DNA from: Aliagarivorans marinus DSM 23064
Lineage (GTDB): Bacteria > Pseudomonadota > Gammaproteobacteria > Enterobacterales > Celerinatantimonadaceae
Direction: 5' to 3'
DNA: 64,000 nucleotides
Assembly (NCBI RefSeq): GCF_000429485.1
Contig: NZ_AUBY01000015.1
Span: 1 to 64,000, forward strand
A model generated the notes under the pieces. That model searched no databases, had not been told where the DNA came from, and worked only from the letters and a program-made list of their open reading frames with translations. Position numbers and translations under genes: made by a program. This document shows, piece by piece, positions 52,625-60,565 of this stretch. Position 1 is the first letter of the stretch; each line of letters opens with the position of its first letter.

Positions 52625-53197
52625 ATGGCAATTAAAATGAAAGCTGTTTCAGCGGAAGCTGCGGCGAGGCACCCTGGTTGCCCAGGTATTGAGTCACACG
52701 CTTTCGCAGACAAAGAAACGAAGACAATGATACGTTGTGATTGGCTTTGGCCGCTAAAAGCTATAGTGAAATTGTTTCTTTTTGTAGTGCTGTTGTTTGC
52801 CTTGCCCAGTCTAATTTCATTTTTTATTATTTTGTTCACTGCATCTTATTACGTGAACAAGCTACATCGATATTATGGCAGGGAGAGAAGGTTTCGAGGG
52901 CATGGGGCTATATCTAGTGGATCTGGTTCGGCATCTGGCTTATCAAGCTCGGGAACCTACCAAGCTAGATTGGTTGGCGTGGTGGGGGCGGAATTGATAC
53001 CTGATAATCCAGATTTCATTTCTGATTCGAGTTCATCCCATTGGTGTGGCGATATCAACCCAGCAAGTGGTCTTCCTATGATAGAAGACTCCTGTATTGA
53101 TGTCGGTGGTAATGTGTTTGGAGGTGACAACATTACCAGCATTGACATCGGCTTCGAGTGTGGGATTAGCTCCGATCAATTTGATTCAATCGTTTGA
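52625..53197 (+). CDS. Small membrane protein with Ser-rich and NPxxGLPM tail
   Basis: A 190-aa protein. Residues 1-40 are cytosolic, 45-78 form one or two membrane helices (AIVKLFLFVVLLFALPSLISFFIILF in part), then a Gly/Ser-rich stretch (GAISSGSGSASGLSSSGT). The C-terminus has INPASGLPMIEDSCIDVGGNVFG, close to an NPxTGLPM...DVxGNxxG motif I recall at the end of many small island- and plasmid-borne proteins. Function unknown. GAGGAG precedes the start. A 40-aa membrane protein gene follows nine bases after the stop. Confidence 0.6.
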   Translation: MAIKMKAVSAEAAARHPGCPGIESHAFADKETKTMIRCDWLWPLKAIVKLFLFVVLLFALPSLISFFIILFTASYYVNKLHRYYGRERRFRGHGAISSGSGSASGLSSSGTYQARLVGVVGAELIPDNPDFISDSSSSHWCGDINPASGLPMIEDSCIDVGGNVFGGDNITSIDIGFECGISSDQFDSIV

Positions 53198-53206
53198 GGA
53201 GGTTGT

Positions 53207-53329
53207 ATGGATTTGCTTTGGTACTGGTTGGGAGGATTACTGCTGACAGTAGCTTTGGTAGGAGGGGTATATTTGTATGCCGCTTATCAAGTTAAGCGGC
53301 CGAGAGGTAATAAAGGAAAGCAAGAGTAG
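53207..53329 (+). CDS. 40-aa single-span membrane protein
   Basis: A short gene not covered by ordinary length limits. ATG at 53207 has a strong GAGGAGG ending six bases upstream, overlapping the previous stop codon. The product MDLLWYWLGGLLLTVALVGG... has one membrane helix (residues 3-27) and a basic tail (KRPRGNKGKQE). Its tight coupling to the 190-aa membrane protein suggests a two-component complex or small regulatory subunit. No family is recognised. Confidence 0.65.
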   Translation: MDLLWYWLGGLLLTVALVGGVYLYAAYQVKRPRGNKGKQE

Positions 53330-53440
53330 TTTACATTTAATATGACTTTTATTCGTTAAGCTCACTTAATAACTCAGGAAAATTAATGCGGATTATACTA
53401 CTCTGTATTAATTTAACAGCTCTTCATTGTTTGTTGGATG

Positions 53441-54832
53441 TTAACTTACTATATTGGTTAGTTTTCGATTAAACTCGGCGTTGTGAGATTTTAAGTAGAT
53501 TTCAAATCTAGCCTTGTTTTCAATGCTCATGTTTTGAGTGTTGAGTTCACTGTCTGGGTCTATCCCTAGTCTTTGGATCATTTTCATGTCAATGTTTGGC
53601 GATATTTTCATAATATATCTATCAAATTCATTGATAAATGTTATCAAGTGCGAATCAAATAGTTTATCTATATGAGAGCAAAGTAAAATACCATTTGCGC
53701 CATCAAGTCTTTCTTTATTATCTTTACACTTTGACCATGGTACGATGTGTGATGCGATGAGTACTTCTTTGATATTGACGAGATTGACCGCACATCGCTC
53801 TCCATTCTGCCAAACGCGAATTACATTTTGTCTGAATTTACCTTGACCTACCCTAGCTGATACAAGGGTTTCTCGTTCGGTTACACTGACATTTAATCCA
53901 TAAATTTCTGAAAAATCGTGAACAAAACTATTATCTTGTTCAATATGTCTAGTTTCTAAACTACCTAAAAATGTAAAGTATTCCTCTTCAGTATCAAATT
54001 TTTCATAAGTTGGTAGTGATTTAATAATATTTTCATCATCGTTGAAATTTTTGATGCCATTCATTAATGCTCGTTTTATTAATGGCAACCATTGTGGTCT
54101 AATAATGATTTTTCTATCACTTTCTCCCTCCGAAAAGGCTTTGTAAGGTGTTTCTTCCCTAACCGTCTCCATAATAAGATGGTTCATACTAGCGTGATTA
54201 CACAATTGATTTAATGAGTTATAAAAAGCTCCTTTTCTTTTTTTTGCCGGTAGGGGGATATGATTAATTTTCTCAGGCTCTTCTCTAAGATTCTTAATAT
54301 CATTAATAGCGTCAATCGCTGTTTCTGTTGAAAACACTCGACATAATATTCGCTCTAGTTCACTCCACCAAAGGTAATTGTCAAGTTCTATAATTGCGGA
54401 GTAGATGAATCTATAAAGAAATAGGTCAGATTTTCCATGAAGCTCACTACGAGCTCTTCGTGGCCCCTGTAAAGGGTAGTGAATTAAAGCATTCACTCCT
54501 GTCCAGACAAAACCATTTATATCATCTGATTCGGCAAGTTCTCTTAGTTGGTAACCAACAGGAGTAATTGATATAGTATTACTCCTTGTGATTACATATA
54601 GCAATCCACATTCTTCAAAAGTAGCTTTCCAGCTTTCTAGTGCTGATGGATTTAGTTTTCTAGGTGACTTATTAGAATTCCAGTAGGCCTTCAGCTTGTC
54701 GTATTTTTCAAAGTCAAAAAAACTTAAAAAAGTACACCAAGCTTCCTTGGCCTTATCATTATCTGAAAAAAAGCTAGGGTAACTATAGCTATTTACTCGC
54801 CAAAAATCCATTGGCCACTGTTTGAAGCTCAT
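53441..54832 (-). CDS. HNH restriction endonuclease
   Basis: A 463-aa protein with a C-terminal HNH_2 domain: GERCAVN near residue 344, then ASHIVPWSKC (His362), GANGILLCSH (Asn380, His387) and LFD. The N-terminal 300 residues, probably DNA recognition, match nothing I can name. It follows the second methyltransferase gene by two bases in the same operon, so it is the nuclease of a restriction-modification system. AT-rich and with codon use unlike the core genes, a sign of transfer. Confidence 0.85.
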   Translation of the reverse strand: MSFKQWPMDFWRVNSYSYPSFFSDNDKAKEAWCTFLSFFDFEKYDKLKAYWNSNKSPRKLNPSALESWKATFEECGLLYVITRSNTISITPVGYQLRELAESDDINGFVWTGVNALIHYPLQGPRRARSELHGKSDLFLYRFIYSAIIELDNYLWWSELERILCRVFSTETAIDAINDIKNLREEPEKINHIPLPAKKRKGAFYNSLNQLCNHASMNHLIMETVREETPYKAFSEGESDRKIIIRPQWLPLIKRALMNGIKNFNDDENIIKSLPTYEKFDTEEEYFTFLGSLETRHIEQDNSFVHDFSEIYGLNVSVTERETLVSARVGQGKFRQNVIRVWQNGERCAVNLVNIKEVLIASHIVPWSKCKDNKERLDGANGILLCSHIDKLFDSHLITFINEFDRYIMKISPNIDMKMIQRLGIDPDSELNTQNMSIENKARFEIYLKSHNAEFNRKLTNIVS

Positions 54833-54834
54833 GT

Positions 54835-56217
54835 CTAGTGTGCTACCTCGTTCTCACCAATACTAATGTCTGGAATGGGCAGAACCTGTCCTTCATAATT
54901 TAGTATATTGTTCGTTTTCTGTAGAATAATAACCCAGTCCATCAAGATAATCCCTCCACGCCCTTTCCTTGGGAACTTCATGTAGTGCCTGCGAATTCGG
55001 TAAGCAAAAGCTTTTTCAATCTTTAGACCAAATTGAGCGGCTAACCTTGTTAAGCAGTCATGTACGGGCATTATACCATTAGATGATTGGCTATTTCCTA
55101 CTACTAGAATGTATCGAGCTTCAGGTTTTAGTACACGACTCGCTTCCTTGAAATGCTTCTCCATCTCATAGAAGTACTTAATAACAGCTGCTCTCCTATA
55201 ACTGGGTATTTTCTCTTGGCACACCATAGATTTGATGGCGGCTGGAGGTACGTCACACTTTTCTGAAGGGTTTTTAGCACCAACCGACTTGCGTCGCATT
55301 TCGTTGAATTCTTTTCTAGTACGAATCCCGAGTATAGGTCCCAGCCAAAAATACTCCAGCATGAAGTTGTACATATAGTCTACAGAGTCCACGTAAGGAG
55401 GGCTAGTCACTATCATGTCTATGCTCTCATTTGGTAGGGGAGCTGATAATGCATTGCCTTCTAGGATCTTACTTTCACACGTTGCGCTTCTTGTATGATC
55501 AAGACTTCGTATTCCATTGATAGATTTGATTAGGAATCTTTCAAATACCTCCCATGCGTCAGGAGGAGATTTTTTTAATGTACCTGAAACATAAGTCTTT
55601 TGGCTTTGATCATCGGCATTGGATACCCATCTTAGGATTGAGCTAAAAACACATAGGAAAAACTCTCTTTCGTTTTCTTTCATCTCAATAGAGTTTATTT
55701 TTTCAAAAATAAAATTAAGTTTTTCTTTATTTTCCTTATTGAACCAATGTAATGGATTTGATACTCCTTCCATTGGTAATTCATCTCCGATAACTTTATG
55801 GCCTTTGTTTTTTAGAATTATATTTGATAGAGACTCTATTGATGATATGTCATATTTATTTGTTTTTGCTTTAGTTATTAACTTTGCTAAAGGATCTATA
55901 TCTAACCCATAAACAGTTCTTACATGTTTAAGACCTTCAACGAGAGTCGTACCCGAACCCATAAATGGATCAAGAACGACAGATTCTTGGTCACAAAAAT
56001 TTTCAATTGCCCAACCTGGAACTTGAGGTATATATTTTGCGGCGAAACGGTGCATTCCATGTGTTAATTGTGTTGTTTGTGTTGACAAACTAAGACCTAA
56101 GAGATCGCCATGATGAATTTCTGAGAAATCTGGAAAGATTTCAACATTGTTTATATTACAGCTATCTGTATTTGATTTTGTAACTTTCACATCATTTCTT
56201 TTCATTGAGTTACTCAT
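54835..56217 (-). CDS. Amino-methyltransferase B (SPPY type)
   Basis: A 460-aa DNA methyltransferase. The AdoMet motif DPFMGSGTT lies at residues 83-91 with following YGLDIDPLAK; the catalytic motif TSPPYVDSVDY lies at 271-281. The SPPY form favours N4-cytosine methylation, though adenine is possible. Motif I precedes motif IV by about 190 residues, so the target-recognition region may lie between them. Its start overlaps the end of methyltransferase A in ATGA, and the HNH nuclease gene follows after two bases. AT-rich. Confidence 0.88.
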   Translation of the reverse strand: MSNSMKRNDVKVTKSNTDSCNINNVEIFPDFSEIHHGDLLGLSLSTQTTQLTHGMHRFAAKYIPQVPGWAIENFCDQESVVLDPFMGSGTTLVEGLKHVRTVYGLDIDPLAKLITKAKTNKYDISSIESLSNIILKNKGHKVIGDELPMEGVSNPLHWFNKENKEKLNFIFEKINSIEMKENEREFFLCVFSSILRWVSNADDQSQKTYVSGTLKKSPPDAWEVFERFLIKSINGIRSLDHTRSATCESKILEGNALSAPLPNESIDMIVTSPPYVDSVDYMYNFMLEYFWLGPILGIRTRKEFNEMRRKSVGAKNPSEKCDVPPAAIKSMVCQEKIPSYRRAAVIKYFYEMEKHFKEASRVLKPEARYILVVGNSQSSNGIMPVHDCLTRLAAQFGLKIEKAFAYRIRRHYMKFPRKGRGGIILMDWVIILQKTNNILNYEGQVLPIPDISIGENEVAH

Positions 56218-57659
56218 TCGAAAATTACCACCGATTCTCTCATATAGTCTTCAAAACCTTTTAATATTGCTCTTTGCTGTGGAGATACTGTTAGATGTCT
56301 TGATTCAATAATTTTAACCTTATTGAAACCAGACTTTAAACCAATCATCGCTGTTAAAACATCTGTCGGAATTATTACACCTGCAAAAGCTGAGTTTCCA
56401 ACAACAACATGGGTACGGCCTTTTGGGGCTAACTTGCGGCATTGAGCTAATACAGTATGCATATCTTGAAAGTAGCCCCTTAGTAAATCAGGCACTCCCA
56501 TTCTCCAGCTACTGGTATTCTTATCCATCATGGTTATTAATGACTCTAGCTCCTCGAATATAGGGTTATTAGTTCTATATTCAGCTGCTAAATGGGATCT
56601 GATAGATTTTTTTCTTAGCTTGTTTAAATCATTGTAACTCTCAACAAATCCTCCAAACCAGAGCTCCACTTTAAATGCTTCAAAATAGTCAAACCTATTT
56701 GCATATGGAGGGCTAAATATTATGGAGTCGAATTGTACTTTTTCTGGAATTAAAGTTTCAAGTTCTAGAGCACTCCCGTTTATTACTCTTTGCTGAGACC
56801 ATAAACCAGAGCTCCACTCATTGGTGTCACTTAGCATTATATCTATTTGTTTTTTTATAGTGTCGATAGCAAATGATTTTTGGTCAGGGCCAAAACGTTT
56901 AAGCTGCCATTCGCCATCAATTTTTTCTATGTATTTACCTTTTCTTCTTTGTTTGTTTCTATATTTTATTCCATTGCCTTCTTTGTAATAACTTCCAACC
57001 TTTTCAAGCGACTCTAGCCAAGCTAGGTGTAAAAAATCACCTACTTTTTTATTCTTCGATTGCGTATTTTTTATTGCACTTTTGGTCTTTAATATTATTT
57101 CTAGTATTTCTGGCTCAAAAACTTTTTCAGCAATAGACAGTTCTGGTAGAGCATGCATAGGGCTCTCGTTAACAATGCTTTCTAGACTATTTTTGAATCT
57201 TTCGACTTCATTTAACTCTTTGCTTGTTAACTTGGTTAGTTTTACTTTAGTGGAGAATGTTGATAGTGGATTGATATCAACTCCAGTAGATATCAATCCT
57301 CGTTGAGCGGCTCCTACCATTATTGAACCACACCCACTAAATGGGTCTAAAATTTTTCCAGTTAAACCAAGTTTATCAATTAGTTCTGGGGAGTATGCTT
57401 CTCTATACCGCAGCCACCTATGGATACTACTAATACTATTCTCTTTCCAATGGACATATGGTGAAAGACTGTAGTCTTTGCTGATGTCAAAGGGAGATTG
57501 TAGTTCGTCTAATAGTGCTTTCAATTGATTACTTCCTAATAACTTATTATCCACAGGTGAAACGTGGCTTCTTGGAATTGTTTTGCATGTTGTGATGCCT
57601 GATTTGAGTGATGGAGACGCAAGTGGTTTTATTACTTCTTTATTGACTCTTGTATCCAT
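56214..57659 (-). CDS. Amino-methyltransferase A (SPPY type)
   Basis: A 481-aa DNA methyltransferase with motif I DPFSGCGS at residues 105-112, GVDINPLS after it, and motif IV FSPPYANRFDY at 315-325. It is a distant relative of methyltransferase B, with the same layout and a similar VVVGNS motif near the end. Two such enzymes in one system usually mean that the two strands of a non-palindromic site are methylated separately. Its ATG (57659) lies inside the end of the upstream HTH frame, which runs 28 bases into this gene, so translation may be coupled. Confidence 0.88.
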   Translation of the reverse strand: MDTRVNKEVIKPLASPSLKSGITTCKTIPRSHVSPVDNKLLGSNQLKALLDELQSPFDISKDYSLSPYVHWKENSISSIHRWLRYREAYSPELIDKLGLTGKILDPFSGCGSIMVGAAQRGLISTGVDINPLSTFSTKVKLTKLTSKELNEVERFKNSLESIVNESPMHALPELSIAEKVFEPEILEIILKTKSAIKNTQSKNKKVGDFLHLAWLESLEKVGSYYKEGNGIKYRNKQRRKGKYIEKIDGEWQLKRFGPDQKSFAIDTIKKQIDIMLSDTNEWSSGLWSQQRVINGSALELETLIPEKVQFDSIIFSPPYANRFDYFEAFKVELWFGGFVESYNDLNKLRKKSIRSHLAAEYRTNNPIFEELESLITMMDKNTSSWRMGVPDLLRGYFQDMHTVLAQCRKLAPKGRTHVVVGNSAFAGVIIPTDVLTAMIGLKSGFNKVKIIESRHLTVSPQQRAILKGFEDYMRESVVIFE

Positions 57660-57807
57660 AGTTCCAAGTCTTCTTTTTTAAATCGCCATGAGTGACCTAC
57701 TTTGAAGCACGGTATTTTTTTGCTTGCTATAAGCCGATATACGGTTTTTTCATTAACCTTTAGATAGTCTGCAACTTGTTTTAATGTGAGGATTTCATCA
57801 TGCATAT
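57632..57807 (-). pseudogene. HTH (excisionase/MerR-type) regulator with frame break at A AAA AAC
   Basis: Read from ATG at 57807, ten codons (MHDEILTLKN) end in the heptamer A AAA AAC; without a shift a stop follows six codons later. Moving back one base there opens QVADYLKVNEKTVYRLIASKK and GHSWRFKKEDLELWIQES, a complete excisionase-type winged helix that stops at 57632. No in-frame ATG, GTG or TTG exists after the break. The A AAA AAC arrangement fits -1 ribosomal frameshifting; a two-base gain in an A4 tract (disabled gene, phase variation or sequencing error) is the alternative and would restore the exact family spacing. It overlaps methyltransferase A and probably controls the RM operon. 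Confidence 0.7.
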
Positions 57808-57870
57808 GCTCAGATTTCTTAAGAAAAATTGTGATAATTCTAACAGATTTGGCTTTCCTTGTCCATTGTT

Positions 57871-57950
57871 GTCCTGTTCTGTCCTGTTCTGTCCTGTTCT
57901 GTCCTGTTCTGTCCTGTTCTGTCCTGTTCTGTTATGTCCAGTTCTGTCTT
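57871..57950 (+). repeat. Six perfect 10-bp tandem repeats plus decayed flanks
   Basis: GTCCTGTTCT is repeated six times without error (57871-57930). The 10 bp before (GTCCATTGTT) and the 20 bp after (GTTATGTCCA, GTTCTGTCTT) are decayed copies. The unit is itself two related pentamers. It lies between the RM regulator and the integrase gene, in no convincing gene. The 10-bp period would place one face of the DNA helix in register, as for iterated protein-binding sites. Confidence 0.9.
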
Positions 57951-58180
57951 ATGTGGTGCTATTGCTTGAGTAATAAAGACTGAATATCCCAGGTATCCCA
58001 TTTTCCCAGTGAAGTGAAGATGGCCCGGAGTTCCGCCTTAAGTCACAAAGAGTAAATGATATAGACAAAGCCTATGGATTGTCTTTATGTGTAAAGAGGT
58101 GAAAGGTGTGCAATCAGTTTTATTTCACAGGCTTTGCTGACTTCAGTCAGCTTGTATGCAGCATACTCTTACAAATAGTG
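57951..58180. other. Intergenic stretch after integrase gene
   Basis: Together with the repeats, about 370 bp separate the RM regulator from the integrase stop. This right part shows no convincing gene, hairpin or RNA. ORFs reading through the repeats (Cys/Val/Leu-only) are not credible. Confidence 0.4.
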
Positions 58181-59386
58181 TCAAAGCATGTGATGAATGC
58201 GGTCCGCAACCTTCTGGTGTGCTTCTCTTCGTTCTTCCAGAAAATCGTGACGATTGTAGATGCCTTCAACACCTTTGAGTTTGTGATTTAAACACCTTTC
58301 AGCCACTTGGCCTGCAACGCCCTCAGCAGAAGCCAGTGTTCTGAAAGTGCGGCGTAGGTCATGGACAACAAAGTAATCAACATCCTGCATTTTGTTTTTG
58401 GTTGGCCTAGCTTTATCCTGACCAAAGAGATATTTAATCGCAGTGGTTATGGTGTCTGATCCCATGTATGGGTTCTTACTCCGTCTTCTGCTTGGAAAAA
58501 CATAATCGGAATCAAGAGCTCTGATTTTGAGTTCTTGCAGCCACTCTATGGCTTGATGAGGAAGTGGGATAGTTAATGGTATGCCATTTTTGGTCCTCTC
58601 CTTAGGTATTTCCCATAGAGCATTGTCTAAATCAAACTCAGTCCAAGGCGCTTGGCATAACTCGCTGTTTCTGACGCCAAGCACTAGATACAAGCAGCAA
58701 GCTAGATAGTTTTCTCGTGTAAAGCTTACAGCGTTCTCTCTGAACGCTCTAAACACAGTTGCTATCTCGTCTTCGGTCAGAACTCTGGCACGACTCTCCT
58801 CGACACCGCCTGCATCGTTGACACGAAAAGCTGCGGCGGGATTTATCTGGGTCAGATCCAGTTTGTTGGCATGCCTGAACAGTTGCTTCATATACATGAG
58901 AGTATCGTTAGCGATGGTTGGCCGATTGCTATCAACAATACGCCTGATGACTTCTCGCACATCCAGCGCTGTTACCTGATCGATTTTAAGCTTCCCAATT
59001 ACCGGTCGGATCTCTTTGGTGTATATACGCTTTGGAATGTTTGGGTGCTTGAGCCTGCCTTTAAGATCATGTTCAAACCAGTCTTTAAACAGGTCATCGA
59101 CGGTTTGTATACCGGACCATTGGCGGCGCTGGCGCTCTGCAAGCGGGTTGATGCCTTGTTGGATCAGCTTTCGTTGTTGGAAGGCCGCATCGCGTGCATC
59201 TGCAAGGGATAGTTCTGGATAGGACCCAAGTGTCATTTCTGGACGACTGCCGTTGATTGAAAATCGCAAGATCCAAAAAGGTTCTCCAGATGTGGGTACA
59301 ACGAAGTAGAGGCCATTACCATCTGCGGTTTTGCGTGGTTCATCTTTGGCTAAAGCGGCGACTTTTCGTGCGTTGAGCTTGCCCAT
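58181..59386 (-). CDS. int: P4-type tyrosine integrase of the island
   Basis: A 401-aa integrase with an N-terminal DUF4102 arm-binding domain (residues 1-90: GNGLYFVVPTSGEPFWILRF, LGSYPELSLADAR), a SAM-like core-binding domain and a catalytic domain. Arg239 (LGVRNSEL), Lys266, His342-x-x-Arg345 (VHDLRRTFR), His368 (CLNH) and Tyr377 are all present. It lies directly beside the right att site at the yicC 3' end, and ACTCACC motifs lie between. AAGGAG precedes the start. The protein should be functional. Confidence 0.95.
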   Translation of the reverse strand: MGKLNARKVAALAKDEPRKTADGNGLYFVVPTSGEPFWILRFSINGSRPEMTLGSYPELSLADARDAAFQQRKLIQQGINPLAERQRRQWSGIQTVDDLFKDWFEHDLKGRLKHPNIPKRIYTKEIRPVIGKLKIDQVTALDVREVIRRIVDSNRPTIANDTLMYMKQLFRHANKLDLTQINPAAAFRVNDAGGVEESRARVLTEDEIATVFRAFRENAVSFTRENYLACCLYLVLGVRNSELCQAPWTEFDLDNALWEIPKERTKNGIPLTIPLPHQAIEWLQELKIRALDSDYVFPSRRRSKNPYMGSDTITTAIKYLFGQDKARPTKNKMQDVDYFVVHDLRRTFRTLASAEGVAGQVAERCLNHKLKGVEGIYNRHDFLEERREAHQKVADRIHHML

Positions 59387-59408
59387 ATAGTTCTCCTTAT
59401 CATGGAAG

Positions 59409-59465
59409 GTTACTCACCATTTAAGGGCATACTAGATCAATCCTACTCACCACTAAACTCACCAG
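59409..59465. other. Right arm-type integrase sites
   Basis: GTTACTCACC at 59409-59418 is identical to a left-end motif at 44023-44032, and 59444-59465 (TACTCACC...ACTCACCAG) matches 44025-44046 at 19 of 22 positions. They lie between the integrase start and the core, the usual place for arm sites, and may also allow integrase autoregulation. Confidence 0.65.
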
Positions 59466-59507
59466 TTGGTTGAAAACAGAGGCAAAGCCCTGAAATCTCC
59501 TGAAAAC

Positions 59508-59533
59508 AAAAAAGCCCCTATTTACAGGGGCTT
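59508..59533 (-). terminator. Terminator for yicC
   Basis: On the minus strand AAGCCCCT-gtaaat-AGGGGCTT runs into TTTTTT, about 40 bases after the yicC stop. It lies on the island side of the core, so the island brought its own terminator. Confidence 0.85.
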
Positions 59534-59569
59534 GGTAAGATTAAGTAAGCTTAGAGAGACTCAAAAAAC

Positions 59570-59595
59570 ACTATTCAATGTTCTGGATCTGCTCG
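59570..59595. other. attR core (functional yicC 3' end)
   Basis: The 26 bp that hold the last codons of yicC (EQIQNIE-stop) are the integration core. Because the reading frame is kept, yicC stays intact after insertion. Confidence 0.85.
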
Positions 59596-60434
59596 CGCAT
59601 TTGCTCAATCAGCACCTTCAGCTCCACCGCTGCCTGAGTGATCTCAGCATTAATCGACTTCGAGGCTAGTGTGTTCGCTTCGCGGTTGAATTCTTGCATC
59701 ATAAAGTCGAGGCGTCGGCCGCAGGCGCCGCCTTTTTTGAGGATCTTGCGGGTTTCGGCCACGTGGGCGTCAAGGCGATCCAGCTCTTCGGCGACGTCGA
59801 CCTTTTGCGCGGTCATGATCATCTCTTGTTCGATGCGCTGTGGGTCCATCTCGTCTTTGATTTCCGCTAGGCGGTTTTCCAGGCGATCGCGTTGCCATTG
59901 CATAACTGCAGGCATCTCGCCGCGTACAAAGCTGACTTGCTCGGTAATGGCTTGCAGGCGCGCTTCGATAAGCTCAGCCATCTTCTGGCCTTCGCTGGCG
60001 CGGCTGGCGATAAAGTCTTCCAGCGTGGCTTGCCACTCGCCTAACAACTCTTTGCTCATGGCGTCGGCGTCTTGCTCGGGGGCTTCCATTACACCCGGCC
60101 AGCGCAGCACGTCCACTGGGTTGATTTGGCCGCCGGCGTGCTCTTGCACCCATTTGGCAGAGTTGATGATCTGCTCGGCTAGTGCTTCGTTGAGCTGCAG
60201 GTCGCTGCGGTTGGTTTGGTCAGCCTCGAAACGCAAGTTGCATTCCACCTTACCGCGCTGCAGGGCCTTGCGGATGCGCTCACGCAGTACTGGCTCGAGT
60301 GAACGGAACTGCTCGGGCATGCGCCAGTAAGACTCTAGGTAGCGTTGGTTTACGCTGCGAATTTCCCAGGTTGCGGTGCCCCACTCGGCTTTGTATTGGC
60401 GGCGGGCGTAGCCGGTCATGCTATGAATCATCAA
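59571..60434 (-). CDS. yicC: Endoribonuclease YicC
   Basis: A 287-aa YicC-family protein, linked to RNA decay in E. coli (RyhB turnover; endoribonuclease activity is reported for the family). N-terminus [11 protein letters not shown], central VNQRYLE and GVMEAPEQ, and the C-terminus [22 protein letters not shown] with the ending [16 protein letters not shown]. Complete despite the island at its 3' end. Divergent from rph. Confidence 0.96.
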   Translation of the reverse strand: MMIHSMTGYARRQYKAEWGTATWEIRSVNQRYLESYWRMPEQFRSLEPVLRERIRKALQRGKVECNLRFEADQTNRSDLQLNEALAEQIINSAKWVQEHAGGQINPVDVLRWPGVMEAPEQDADAMSKELLGEWQATLEDFIASRASEGQKMAELIEARLQAITEQVSFVRGEMPAVMQWQRDRLENRLAEIKDEMDPQRIEQEMIMTAQKVDVAEELDRLDAHVAETRKILKKGGACGRRLDFMMQEFNREANTLASKSINAEITQAAVELKVLIEQMREQIQNIE

Positions 60435-60565
60435 CTGTTCTCAACAAAGGTTTTGCGCTGATTATACTGAACTGCGGCGATCTCTCCAGTCTTGGCCCAT
60501 TGAGCCGTGACCCCACCGGCTTTCGCGCCTATAATAGGCCGCAATTTGTCACTACGGAGTTTCCT

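Larger units (their letters stand above)
43929..59595. mobile_element. 15.7-kb genomic island integrated at the 3' end of yicC
   Basis: The 26-bp sequence at the 3' end of yicC (59570-59595) recurs as a direct repeat at 43929-43954 with 23 identical positions. In the yicC frame both copies read EQIQNIE-stop; the three differences are synonymous. Between them lie a P4-type integrase next to the right copy, AlpA- and excisionase-like regulators, a DUF927 ATPase, a second recombinase, a restriction-modification operon and several unknown genes. Arm-type ACTCACC motifs sit just inside both cores. The flanks are housekeeping or TA genes, and the right part is AT-rich. Confidence 0.85.

Noticed and set aside
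57871-57950. CRISPR-like array
   Set aside because: The units are contiguous 10-bp repeats with no spacers.
57786-57983. 65-aa ORF through the tandem repeats (Cys/Val/Leu-rich)
   Set aside because: It is only the translation of the 10-bp repeats; no ribosome site and no protein-like composition.
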